Origin: Deltaproteobacteria bacterium
GTDB taxonomy: Bacteria > CG2-30-53-67
Assembly (NCBI GenBank): GCA_013151235.1
Contig: JAADIO010000035.1
Coordinates: forward strand, 1-64,000
DNA length: 64,000 bases
Direction of reading: 5' to 3'
The stretch's first letter is position 1; each line of letters begins with the position of its first letter. Under the pieces are notes generated by a model. That model did not search any database. It was not told the origin of the DNA and saw only the letters and a list, made by a program, of their open reading frames with translations. The position numbers were made by a program, and so were the translations under genes. Positions 25,607-33,653 of the stretch are shown one piece after another.

Positions 25607-26295
25607 TTTCTGATAATGGTTCGGCGAAGACGATCAAGAAATCCGTTCCGGTCCGCACCGTCTGAAGGCTGAACATAGACCGGCTCACCAATAACCACAT
25701 GGACGGTTCCCGGATGAAGACGGAATGTTTTTTTCGGCATCACCTCGAAGCTGCCGGAGATGCTTACGGGGATGATCGGTGCCCCCGAGGCCTCGGCCAG
25801 GTAATAGCAACCTTTCTTGAAGGCATGAACCTTGCCGTCCGGAGAACGGGTCCCCTCGGGAAAGATCAGGACCGACTGTCCCTCACGAATCTTGTCGGCA
25901 GCGGCTTTGAGACTTCGACGGGCCCGCTCCCGGTTGGACCGATCGATCATGATGTTTCCATAGCGCCGCATGGCAAAGCTGAAGACCGGAATCCGGTACA
26001 ACTCCTTCTTCGCGATCCAGCCGAGATGACGGGGAAGATAGCCCATCAGAACAAAGATGTCAAAATAACCCTGGTGGTTGGAGGTAACGATTATCGCGGA
26101 GTCCACAGGCAGATTCCGTTCCCCCCGGACCTTGACCCGGACCCCGGAAGCGGCAATAATCGTCCGAGCCCAGAGCCTGGCGAAAAAATGGAGGCACTTC
26201 CCGCTGGAATCCAGAAAGGAAAAGACAACAATCAGACTGCCGCAGAGGACCGTCATGAAGATTCCGACGGTCCAAACCCAGAGTGTGCGAATCAT
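25594..26295 (-). CDS. plsC: 1-acyl-sn-glycerol-3-phosphate acyltransferase (PlsC family)
   Basis: It acylates lysophosphatidate to phosphatidate. The start ATG 26295 is fixed by GGAGG six bases upstream. One N-terminal membrane helix precedes the acyltransferase motifs: SNHQGYFDIF (block I, H-x4-D written here as NHQGYFD), GNIMIDRSNRERA (block II), LIFPEGTRSPDG (block III) and APIIPVSISGS (block IV). About 233 residues. Convergent with the small cysteine protein gene. Confidence 0.92.
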   Translation of the reverse strand: MIRTLWVWTVGIFMTVLCGSLIVVFSFLDSSGKCLHFFARLWARTIIAASGVRVKVRGERNLPVDSAIIVTSNHQGYFDIFVLMGYLPRHLGWIAKKELYRIPVFSFAMRRYGNIMIDRSNRERARRSLKAAADKIREGQSVLIFPEGTRSPDGKVHAFKKGCYYLAEASGAPIIPVSISGSFEVMPKKTFRLHPGTVHVVIGEPVYVQPSDGADRNGFLDRLRRTIIRNQVC

Positions 26296-26453
26296 GATTC
26301 CTCCAAATGGGGGAAGTATAATGGCCTTCAACGGATATTTCAAGCTCTATCCATAGGAAAACATTGACTTTAGAAGGGTTTCTGCGATAGAGTAAACGAA
26401 CGGTTCGCCGTTTGGAGCCGCAAACGATACCCCGAAGGGAGTCATCCGGTACC

Positions 26454-27233
26454 ATGACAATCAAGGTTCTTTTCCTGGGAACCGGGACATCCTCCGGCGT
26501 TCCCGCAATCCTCTGTTCCTGTCCGGTCTGTCGGTCTGCGAACCCGAAGAACAAACGGCTCCGTTCCTCCATCCTCATCAGTATCGGAGAGAAAAACATC
26601 CTGGTCGATACGGCAACGGACCTGCGGGAGCAGGCGCTGCGTTACCGGATCCCGAGGATCGATGCCATTCTTTTTACGCACCCCCACGCCGACCATGTTC
26701 ACGGCATCGACGAGATCCGCATCTACAGTTTCCACAGCGGAGAACCGATTTCCTGCTACGGGAATGAAGAGACGATCAAAACCATTCACCGGCAATTCCC
26801 CTACATTTTCGTACCCGAGGAAGAACGGCAAAGTTTTATCCCCCGCATCAACACTCATATCATTCATGGTGCTTTTGAACTCTTCGGTCAGGAGATTATT
26901 CCGATCCCGATCCGGCACGGCAGTCAAACCATCCTGGGGTATCGGGTCGGGCCCTTCGCATACCTGAGCGACTGCAACGGAATCCCCAGGGAAAGCATCG
27001 AACTCCTGAAGGGCCTGGATCTCCTTATCCTCGACGCCCTGCGGCATCGGCCTCATCCGACCCATTTTTGTCTACAGGAGTCGGTGGAGACAGCCCAACG
27101 CATCGATCCCGAACGGACGCTGTTTACCCACATGGCACACCAGCTCGAACACGAGGAGTCCAACCGGTCTCTTCCCGGCAACATGGCGCTCGCCTTTGAC
27201 GGGCAGGTCGTGGAATTTAACACGGCGCCCTAA
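26454..27233 (+). CDS. Metallo-beta-lactamase-fold hydrolase, PhnP-like
   Basis: The 259-residue protein from ATG 26454 starts TIKVLFLGTGTSSGVPAILC and carries the metal site THPHADHVHGIDEIR (HxHxDH) plus downstream His in IRHGSQTI and LFTHMAHQLEH. A CSCPVCRSA cluster near the N-terminus matches the structural zinc of PhnP-type phosphodiesterases. Substrate unknown; PhnP itself cleaves cyclic ribose phosphates, but no phn genes are near. Probably co-transcribed with the next gene, 17 bp downstream. Confidence 0.85.
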   Translation: MTIKVLFLGTGTSSGVPAILCSCPVCRSANPKNKRLRSSILISIGEKNILVDTATDLREQALRYRIPRIDAILFTHPHADHVHGIDEIRIYSFHSGEPISCYGNEETIKTIHRQFPYIFVPEEERQSFIPRINTHIIHGAFELFGQEIIPIPIRHGSQTILGYRVGPFAYLSDCNGIPRESIELLKGLDLLILDALRHRPHPTHFCLQESVETAQRIDPERTLFTHMAHQLEHEESNRSLPGNMALAFDGQVVEFNTAP

Positions 27234-27249
27234 CCGAGTTCTCCTGCAG

Positions 27250-29001
27250 ATGAGAAAAAAAACCGCCAGAAAACAGCCGTCCATCCCCAAAGAAAAAACA
27301 CTGAAGGTCATCCGTTCCTCCATCGCAAACAGGAAGAAGGAATGGCAGGGGAAGGAACGAGGAGATGGTTTCGTCATCATCCAGATCGACGGGCTCCCCC
27401 ATCCGATCCTGATGCAGGCCTTGTCCGAAGGCTACATGCCCTTTGTACAAGGGCTCCTTGCATCGGGAGATTTTAATGTCAGTCGTTACCGTTGCGGAAT
27501 CCCCGGCAACACCCCGGCCTCGCAGAGCGGGATCATGTACGGTGAAAATTTCGGGATCCCGGCCTTCCGATGGCTCGACAAACAGAACGACAGCCTTGTA
27601 AGTTTCAAGAACCCCCTCTCGGCACAAACCGTGGAACAGAGCATTTCCCAGGGAAAACGGGGGATCCTGGAGAACGGGAGCAGTTACATCAATCTCCTCT
27701 CGGGAGGCGCCAAACGCTCCGTACTAACCTTGAGCACCTTTCTGACGCAGGACATGCAGAAACGGATCTCCGGACTCGCCATTTTCTTCCTTTTCTTTTT
27801 CAACATCATTCCCGTCTTCCGCTCCCTTCTTTCTTCCGTACTGGAACTGTTTCGGGAACTCTATGAATACCTGGAGATCCGCCTGAAGGGAGGCGTACAA
27901 AAAAGTGAAGGATTCTTCCCGATGGTCCGGATCTTCTCTAATGTCCTGTTTTTTGAAGTCGCCACCGTTGGGGCACTCATCGACATCAATCAGGGAAGAC
28001 CCTCCATCTGGCTGACCTACAACGGATACGACGAGGCCGCACACCAGCGTGGGCCGGAAACCAAATATGCGCTCAAAACCCTTCGCGTGATTGATCGGGG
28101 GATTCGGAAAATCGTTCGCCAGATCCGGAAAAAACGTCGGGGAATGCACTACGATGTTTACATTCTCTCCGATCATGGACAACACCCCTCCATTCCCTTC
28201 CGCTACGAGTTCGGGGAAACCCTGGAAAACTTCATCTACTCCAAGGTCAAGGAAGGACGAATTGCCCAGTACGATTCCGGCGGGGATGTCAAGGATTACC
28301 TCATGCTCGCCCTGAGTTCCACTCTTTACAACTTTGCAGATCAGAACCTTTTTTTCATGCGGAGAATCTTCAAACGGATCGCAAAATACATCGAGCGGAA
28401 CATCCTTCCGGAAGAAACCCGAAAGATCACCGGGAACATCTCCATCGTTAACTCCAGCCCCATGTCCAATCTCTATTTTAATATCGACCGTGGACGAGTC
28501 GATTTGGAACAGATTGAACGGGTCTATCCCGGTCTGGTGGGAGCCCTCGTCCGCCACAAGGGGATCGGCCTCATCCTCGCCCGGTCGGACGGTGATCCGA
28601 TGATCCTCTCCCGGGCAGGTCGGGTCTTCTACCATCACGGCAAAAAACGGATTGACGGAGACGATCCCCTGAGCGGATTCGAGGATGCGGAATTAATCGA
28701 AGCGGAAATCCTTCAGCAATTCTCCATGCCGAACGCCGGAGACCTCGTCCTCTACGGCGCCTTCAAGGAAGGGCGGATCATCAACTTCGAAGAACAGATG
28801 GGCGGTCACGGGGGAATCGGCGGGATGCAGAACACCCCCTTCATCCTCTATCCCAGCCGGATCAAGTACGCCTTCCACTCCATCCGGAATTCCAGGGAGC
28901 TCTATCCGGTCTTTTCAAAATACCTCGGGAAACCATCCCCCCTGACCCCCTCCCCACCCGATCAAGGCCACGCTCTGATGGAAGGGGCAGACCAAGAGTG
29001 A
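27250..29001 (+). CDS. Alkaline-phosphatase-superfamily membrane phosphodiesterase
   Basis: The 583-residue protein from ATG 27250 has the two-metal site of nucleotide pyrophosphatase/phosphodiesterases: VIIQIDGLPHPIL (Asp), GIPGNTPASQSGIMYG (Thr nucleophile), WLTYNGYDEAAHQRGP (Asp, His), ILSDHGQHPS (Asp-His) and MGGHGGIGG (His). A hydrophobic segment of about 20 residues near 180-200 splits the catalytic domain, so part of it is membrane-bound. The basic N-terminus has no signal peptide. Function unknown; lipid or phosphate-ester cleavage at the membrane is inference. Confidence 0.8.
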   Translation: MRKKTARKQPSIPKEKTLKVIRSSIANRKKEWQGKERGDGFVIIQIDGLPHPILMQALSEGYMPFVQGLLASGDFNVSRYRCGIPGNTPASQSGIMYGENFGIPAFRWLDKQNDSLVSFKNPLSAQTVEQSISQGKRGILENGSSYINLLSGGAKRSVLTLSTFLTQDMQKRISGLAIFFLFFFNIIPVFRSLLSSVLELFRELYEYLEIRLKGGVQKSEGFFPMVRIFSNVLFFEVATVGALIDINQGRPSIWLTYNGYDEAAHQRGPETKYALKTLRVIDRGIRKIVRQIRKKRRGMHYDVYILSDHGQHPSIPFRYEFGETLENFIYSKVKEGRIAQYDSGGDVKDYLMLALSSTLYNFADQNLFFMRRIFKRIAKYIERNILPEETRKITGNISIVNSSPMSNLYFNIDRGRVDLEQIERVYPGLVGALVRHKGIGLILARSDGDPMILSRAGRVFYHHGKKRIDGDDPLSGFEDAELIEAEILQQFSMPNAGDLVLYGAFKEGRIINFEEQMGGHGGIGGMQNTPFILYPSRIKYAFHSIRNSRELYPVFSKYLGKPSPLTPSPPDQGHALMEGADQE

Positions 29002-29061
29002 GACCCCAAGAAGCAATCGGATGGGCACTCTGAAACGTTTGAGATTCAATTAGAAATGAAA

Positions 29062-29338
29062 TCAGGCAACCACTTTCCGGGGAAGGATCATACGCCGGAA
29101 CCGACCGCCGATTCGGCGAATCAGATGCAGGGCAAGCCGGCGGTGCAGGTTCCAACGCTCCATGGCGAGTGCAATGCAAAAGCCCCCCCAGAAAGAGAAA
29201 GATGTTCTCGTTGGCGTAGGGTCGCGCAATGGCGACGCTGTTCATGATCCCCAGGAGCGGAAACAACAACAGCGGCGCCAGCGCCGTGACCGGAATGGGG
29301 ATTGCCTCGGTCATCCAGCAACAGACCATCAGAACCGC
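29062..29338 (-). pseudogene. DASS/SLC13-family transporter fragment, frameshifted
   Basis: The first part reads WMTEAIPIPVTALAPLLLF, PLLGIMNSVAIARPYANENI and FLFLGG, the conserved N-terminal block of divalent anion:sodium symporters. At a run of seven C on the plus strand (29183-29189) the frame shifts, after which GGFCIALAMERWNLHRRLAL continues the family sequence. A stop follows at 29062-29064 and nothing of the remaining 350 or so residues is present. An in-frame TAG also lies just upstream at 29339-29341. Confidence 0.75.
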
Positions 29339-29401
29339 CTACAGAGACTTCCCGGCTTCTCTAAGAATCCCCAATAAATGGATGGACGGTGCCCCTGAGA
29401 C

Positions 29402-30199
29402 TTAAAGCGCTTCCTTGCGGCGTTGACGTTCGCGCAGATCATCCTTGGTCCATACATAGGGAAGATCAATCACCGTTCCCGCAGGAAGTTTTTCGGCCGC
29501 ATAGCGCAAACAGTCGAGCAAGATATTTTCGTGTGTAATGGAATCTCCCACATCGCCGAGGGTCAGGCCGAAGGGATGACGAAGATAGAGGGCCAGGGAG
29601 GGCTTCACCTGCAGGGTGATCTCCCGCACCAGGGAGATCGAGACCGTGCACAGGCCCATCCGGTCGAGAACTCTCTGAATCAGTCCCACGGACTGGCTAC
29701 AGACCGGTCAGGAGGGCACCAGGATCACGAGATCGACTCCGTCATCGAGAAGCGCGCCGCCAACCAAAGGCACCCGTTCCGCGATCAGTTTTTCCGGAAA
29801 AGGAACATACCCCATGAAAGAGAAATGTCTCGGAGCCGCCTCACGGATCGCCCCTTCGATCCGCAGCTGTTTCAACAGTCCCAAGGGGAAAACGCAGTCC
29901 AGGTCTTTCAATGCGCGCTTCGTGTCGTAGCCGGGATGGGCTAAAGCGATCTCTTCCGGATCGATATCGTTCGGGATAACCCGAAAGCTGTCATCTCCCA
30001 GCTTATTGCGGGTGGAAAACGGCCCCTGACGATTGCGCAAATAGGCTCCTGATGTGGTGACCAGTGCAACCCGGCATTGATCAACCGGTTTTCCAACGGG
30101 ATGGTGATCGGTCGGCCGGCTGAAGTACATCCATTCAAAATCAGGCAGGATACGGCTTCGGATATAGTCTCTTTCAACCTCTGCGAAGTTCAAACTCAC
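29402..30199 (-). CDS. Selenoprotein of the glycine/betaine/sarcosine/D-proline reductase B type, TGA = Sec164
   Basis: Start GTG 30199 follows an AAGGAG box. The frame meets TGA at 29708-29710 and then stays open in the same frame to 29402, for 265 residues in all. Family features lie on both sides: TRNKLGDDSFRVIPNDID and GYDTKRALKDLDCVFPLG before, VGLIQRVLDRMGLCTVSISL and ITLQVKPSLALYLRHPFGL after. The TGA is read in LVILVPS-U-PVCSQS, placing Sec exactly at the UxxC redox motif of this family. A SECIS-like double stem follows directly. Members are thought to be redox enzymes. No Sec machinery or glycine reductase partners are in the window. Reading it as two broken halves is possible but much less likely. 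Confidence 0.85.
29660..29710 (-). promoter_or_regulatory. Bacterial SECIS-like element at the Sec codon
   Basis: Immediately after TGA (29708-29710) the minus strand has CCGGTC (29702-29707), pairing with GACCGG (29660-29665). Inside lies a perfect hairpin CAGTCC-GTG-GGACTG (29681-29695). The apical loop starts with GU 19 bases after TGA, which fits the known position and loop rule for bacterial SELB-binding elements. Confidence 0.75.
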
Positions 30200-30243
30200 T
30201 GACTCCTTTTCCTTTCGTCGCGACCGAGAGCCTCTCCGGAAGG

Positions 30244-30426
30244 CTTAGTGGCCCTATTCGTAAATACGGTGGCCTGTCTGCGTGCGGCCCGCCCGCACAG
30301 GCAGGCCTCGTCTTCGTTGCGCTCCCTACACCGTACCACAGGGGGTACGCTTCAGTCGCGTGCCTTGATGAGACCGTCCTGCGACCCTCTCGGTGCGTCA
30401 CAGTATTTGCGAACAGGACCTCTTGG
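30244..30426 (+). mobile_element. MITE-like element, copy A
   Basis: About 183 bp with terminal inverted repeats: GGCCCTATTCGTAAATACGG at the left and, reversed, GTCCTGTTCGCAAATACTGT at the right. A strong internal hairpin lies near the left end (CCTGTCTGCGTGCGG against CCGCACAGGCAGG). No coding capacity. A related copy in opposite orientation lies at 36094-36298. The right end contains the stop codon of the nrtS-like gene; the left end lies 45 bp upstream of the selenoprotein start. Confidence 0.7.
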
Positions 30427-30703
30427 GATCATCAGATTGTTGTTCCCGGAGGGCTGTGATTTGTGAGTGCAATGAAACTCCAAAGGGCACGATGAAACAG
30501 AGGACCACTTGAATGAAACTTCTTTTTGTAAGGGCTTCTCCAAATAGAAGATCAGTGTGATTAATCAGCACGAGCATGATCCCCACGATCAAAGAAACAC
30601 GCGTTGCCCGAAGAAATATTTTTATGGATGTTTCCCTTTGTGTTCTCAAAAATCGTTCTCTACCTCGGAAATTGTCCCCTATTCTTTTCTGTTCTTCAAC
30701 CAA
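30398..30703 (-). CDS. NrtS-like nitrate/nitrite transport protein
   Basis: A protein of up to 101 residues with two membrane helices. FLRATRVSLIVGIMLVLINH, then a loop, then CFIVPFGVSLHSQ, resemble the NrtS family (ALKVALVVGT...INHG...YLVPY). Only TTG starts are available: 30703, or 30649 behind a GAGG box. It overlaps the upstream gene by about 25 bp. The stop codon and last nine residues lie inside the MITE-like element, so the natural C-terminus has probably been replaced. Confidence 0.55.
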   Translation of the reverse strand: MVEEQKRIGDNFRGRERFLRTQRETSIKIFLRATRVSLIVGIMLVLINHTDLLFGEALTKRSFIQVVLCFIVPFGVSLHSQITALREQQSDDPKRSCSQIL

Positions 30704-31083
30704 TGGAACAGACCCTTGCTTCCCTGAACCGGAGCTATGGTAGGCGGCTTTTCCCTCGGGTCATCAAGCTTCATTTCCCACCATGCCTTCGGGCTTCTGG
30801 TGCCGCAGGAAGCACACTGATAGGGGTCGTAGATTTTGATCCAACTCGGCTGATCCGGTATATGTACATAGACCCAGCCCGCGCCCCGCTTGCGGTTTTT
30901 GACATCCTCAATTCTTGCCGCCAGAAAGGTTGAAGCCTCCCCTGCCTCGGCTACAAAGAGTGTCTCCATCCCTTTCTCCGGGGAGTGGATATACCAGGGG
31001 CCTCGGGTTTGGATTCTCGTAACCAGTTCGTCTGCCCGTTCCCATGTGAGAAGCCCGGTTAGCGGTTTGGAGTGATTGGACAT
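30679..31083 (-). CDS. Hypothetical protein with a C-x2-C pair
   Basis: The 134-residue protein has a good ribosome site (GGAAGGAGACCGCAACC before ATG 31083). It is soluble, begins MSNHSKPLTGLLTWERADEL and contains YQCASCGTRSPKAWWEMKL near 91-109, a single zinc-ribbon-like pair. I do not recognise the family. It is co-directional with, and overlaps, the NrtS-like gene; the AhpD-like gene ends 38 bp upstream. Confidence 0.6.
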   Translation of the reverse strand: MSNHSKPLTGLLTWERADELVTRIQTRGPWYIHSPEKGMETLFVAEAGEASTFLAARIEDVKNRKRGAGWVYVHIPDQPSWIKIYDPYQCASCGTRSPKAWWEMKLDDPREKPPTIAPVQGSKGLFHWLKNRKE

Positions 31084-31121
31084 GGTTGCGGTCTCCTTCC
31101 TATCATCCGGTCAGGTAAAGA

Positions 31122-31652
31122 TTAAAAATCGATGTCCACCTGCAAGGCATCCAGAAATCTATTAAAAGAGGTGAAGAGTTCCATGACACCAAGGGCCTCA
31201 ATGATTTCCGCATCGCTGACGCCGGTCTTGCGAAGGGCATCAAATTCGTCCCCCGTGATCTTCAACGGTTCCCGGCTCGCCTTCCGTGCAAAGCGGATCA
31301 AGGCCTGTTCTTGGGCATTAAAATCAGCCTTGTCGATCTGTTCCGTGATGTTTTGGATCTCTTCCTCCGAAACGCCGATCGATTTCAGCGCACCCGTATG
31401 GGCCGCGACACAATAGGCACAGCTGTTGTCCTTGGAGACGAGAACGGCGATGGTCTGCTTGACCTTCTGGTTCAGATCTCCCTGCACCATCACCGCCTTG
31501 ACCTTGTTCCAGTTGGCTTCCAAAAGGGGGGGATAGTGGGCGTAGGTCCTGAACAGATTGGGCACCATACCAAACTCTGCTTCAACTTCCTTGAATATTT
31601 CCTGGACTTGACTGGAAAGGTTTTGCGCTTCCGGCGGCTGAATCCTAGACAT
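31122..31652 (-). CDS. Carboxymuconolactone decarboxylase / AhpD-family peroxidase-related protein
   Basis: Start ATG 31652 lies eight bases after AGGAGG (an in-frame GTG three codons earlier sits in the ribosome site). The 176-residue protein carries the AhpD-type redox motif DNSCAYCVAAHTGALKSIGV (CxxC with distal His) and an N-terminal GMVPNLFRTYAHYPPLLEA typical of uncharacterised peroxidase-related enzymes. A TetR regulator gene with a matching operator lies just upstream, so it is probably induced by an organic or oxidative stress ligand. Confidence 0.88.
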   Translation of the reverse strand: MSRIQPPEAQNLSSQVQEIFKEVEAEFGMVPNLFRTYAHYPPLLEANWNKVKAVMVQGDLNQKVKQTIAVLVSKDNSCAYCVAAHTGALKSIGVSEEEIQNITEQIDKADFNAQEQALIRFARKASREPLKITGDEFDALRKTGVSDAEIIEALGVMELFTSFNRFLDALQVDIDF

Positions 31653-31703
31653 GATGAACACCTCCTATAATACAGGTTAACAAAATAACCGCCCAAATTA
31701 TAA

Positions 31704-31717
31704 ACCGAACGTCCGGT
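31704..31717. promoter_or_regulatory. Putative TetR operator upstream of the AhpD-like gene
   Basis: ACCGAACGTCCGGT is a near-perfect 14-bp palindrome, overlapping TATAAT on the minus strand. It matches ACCGACCGTTTGGT at 32349-32362, upstream of the tetR gene itself, at 11 of 14 positions. Confidence 0.6.
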
Positions 31718-31741
31718 ATAATAATGTGCAAAAAAAAGAGA

Positions 31742-32329
31742 TTATTCCTTCAAACCAATCAATACCTCAAGGGATTTCAAACAGTTTTGGAACAATCTTT
31801 CATCCTTTTCAAGTCTAGCCATCATGATGCAGCCTTCCAGCGTTGAAACCACATGACGGGCTAGCAGGTGGGCGGAAAGATCGTTCCGTACTTCGCCTGA
31901 AACCTGTGCGTTTTTGATAACGTCCTGAAGTTTTTCTACCCATTCTTCAAAGATCCCTCTGATAAAGTTTGCGAAGAAAGGCTCCTTGTCACTCATTTCC
32001 AGGGCGGTATTTCCGAAGATACACCCTCCCACGAAACCATTGCTTTTATGCTTTTTGAATACACATTGAAAGAAACGGCGGAGTGATGCACCCGGTGTTG
32101 TACCGGAGAGGGAGCGGTTGAGAAACTCCAGGAATTCTTCCCTGGCCTTTTTCAGGATGGCAAGAGCCAGGGCATCTTTCCCTTCAAAATGAAAATAGAG
32201 ACTCCCTTTTTTCAGCCCCGTGGCCGCAACCAGATCATTGATGCTGGTGGCTCCAAATCCCTTCTGATGAAAAAGACGGGTCGCCTCGGAAAGTATTTTT
32301 TCCCGCGTCACCCCCCCTTTGGTTTGCAT
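31742..32329 (-). CDS. TetR/AcrR-family transcription regulator
   Basis: Start ATG 32329 follows GGGAGG. The 195-residue protein has the N-terminal helix-turn-helix ILSEATRLFHQKGFGATSIN ... GLKKGSLYFHFEGKDALALA and a C-terminal ligand domain with FVGGCIFGNTALEMSDKEPF, as in the YcdC/NemR-like C subgroup. It is upstream of and co-directional with the AhpD-like gene. Shared palindromes before both genes suggest it represses itself and the downstream gene. Confidence 0.92.
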   Translation of the reverse strand: MQTKGGVTREKILSEATRLFHQKGFGATSINDLVAATGLKKGSLYFHFEGKDALALAILKKAREEFLEFLNRSLSGTTPGASLRRFFQCVFKKHKSNGFVGGCIFGNTALEMSDKEPFFANFIRGIFEEWVEKLQDVIKNAQVSGEVRNDLSAHLLARHVVSTLEGCIMMARLEKDERLFQNCLKSLEVLIGLKE

Positions 32330-32348
32330 CTCGCCTCCCACACCAAAA

Positions 32349-32393
32349 ACCGACCGTTTGGTCTATATTAGTCTCCCGAAAAACATTTGTCAA
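32349..32393 (-). promoter_or_regulatory. Promoter with TetR operator for the tetR gene
   Basis: On the minus strand TTGACA (32388-32393) and TAATAT (32365-32370) are separated by 17 bp. The palindrome ACCGACCGTTTGGT (32349-32362) begins three bases after the -10 box, an ideal repression position. Confidence 0.7.
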
Positions 32394-32518
32394 GTGGATT
32401 CTGTTGCCAAGCTTCCTTCTCCTGTGATATTTTAGAATAAATAACCAGGGTATTCAAGAACCGGGAGAAGCCCCCTTCCCCGGTCCAAAACCGAAAACAT
32501 TTCCGGGAACACCATTCC

Positions 32519-33634
32519 ATGATCAAAGAAATAAAACTGCGGGGGAATCTCTCCGAAATCTCCGTTGCCCAGGTCTTTCACGCCCTCTCCATCTCCGGGA
32601 CCACAGGGATTTTCCAATGGTCCTTCGGCCTGGTCGAAAAGAAGGTATATATCCACCAAGGGCGGATCGTCTTCGCTACCTCCAACCGGCTCAGCGAACG
32701 CCTCGGCGAATCCCTCTTCCGGCAGGGACGGATTCGGGCCGTCGATTTTATCCAGGCCTCCAGCCGGATCACGGAAACGAAACGGCTCGGGCAGATCCTG
32801 ATCGAGATGGGGGTCCTGAACAAGGAAGAGATCAAGGAAGGGATCATTGCACAGGTGCGGGAGATCATCGACAGTCTCTTCAACGAGTCCCAGGGGGAAT
32901 ATACATTTCTGGAACAGGAAAAACTGCCGAAGGAGGTAATCACCCTCGACATCAATACACAGGAATTGATCGTCAGGGGGGTCCAACGGATTACCGACTG
33001 GGATCTGATTTTGCAGACCCTGACCGGCATCGATGCCATCCTTGAGCCGTCGGCCAATGCGGAGCAAAAACGGATCGACGTTCCACTCTCGGAAGATGAG
33101 CAGAAGATCCTCCAACTTGTGGATCGAGAAAAAAGTGTCGCGGAGATCTGTGCCGCTGTAGATGGTAACGACTTTGAGACCTGCCGGACCCTGATGGCCT
33201 TTCTCTGTGCCAACCTGATTCGGAAGATCTCCGATACCGAGATCGCCGTGGTCGAGGAAAAGAAAACAAGCCGTTTCTTTGAAAAAACCGTCCACTGCTA
33301 CAACCGTCTCTTCTCTTATACCTACCGTTATCTCGGCGAAAAGGTCGGAAAACTAGGCGACAAGAATCTCTCCCACTATCTGGAGGAAATCAAGGGCGAC
33401 TATCCGGTCCTCTTCAAAGGAATTTTTCTGATGCCCGACGGAACCCTGGCGACGGAGGTCCTGAAAGAAAACTTTGGCCAGTTGGAAGAAAGGGGAAGGA
33501 ATGAAAGACTCCTCGCCGGCCTGAAGGCCCTTCTGGCGGCGGAACTTTCAGCCACACGGGAGTCCCTCGGTGCGACGGAGGAGACCTTCGTCATCTCCCG
33601 GCTGAAAGAAATCATGGAAGGGATGAAAAAATAG
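32519..33634 (+). CDS. DUF4388 (PatA-like) signalling protein
   Basis: The 371-residue soluble protein has an N-terminal DUF4388 domain (residues 1-110: LRGNLSEISVAQVFHALSIS, KKVYIHQGRIVFATSNRLSE) and a repeat-like helical middle with LGQILIEMGVLNKEEIKEGI. The C-terminal part (from about 250) is helical and not recognised. Such proteins often act with two-component or gliding systems in delta-type bacteria. ATG 32519 has only a weak ribosome site. Convergent with the nucleotidyltransferase gene. Confidence 0.75.
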   Translation: MIKEIKLRGNLSEISVAQVFHALSISGTTGIFQWSFGLVEKKVYIHQGRIVFATSNRLSERLGESLFRQGRIRAVDFIQASSRITETKRLGQILIEMGVLNKEEIKEGIIAQVREIIDSLFNESQGEYTFLEQEKLPKEVITLDINTQELIVRGVQRITDWDLILQTLTGIDAILEPSANAEQKRIDVPLSEDEQKILQLVDREKSVAEICAAVDGNDFETCRTLMAFLCANLIRKISDTEIAVVEEKKTSRFFEKTVHCYNRLFSYTYRYLGEKVGKLGDKNLSHYLEEIKGDYPVLFKGIFLMPDGTLATEVLKENFGQLEERGRNERLLAGLKALLAAELSATRESLGATEETFVISRLKEIMEGMKK

Positions 33635-33653
33635 ATCGTCCGATCACTCCGGA

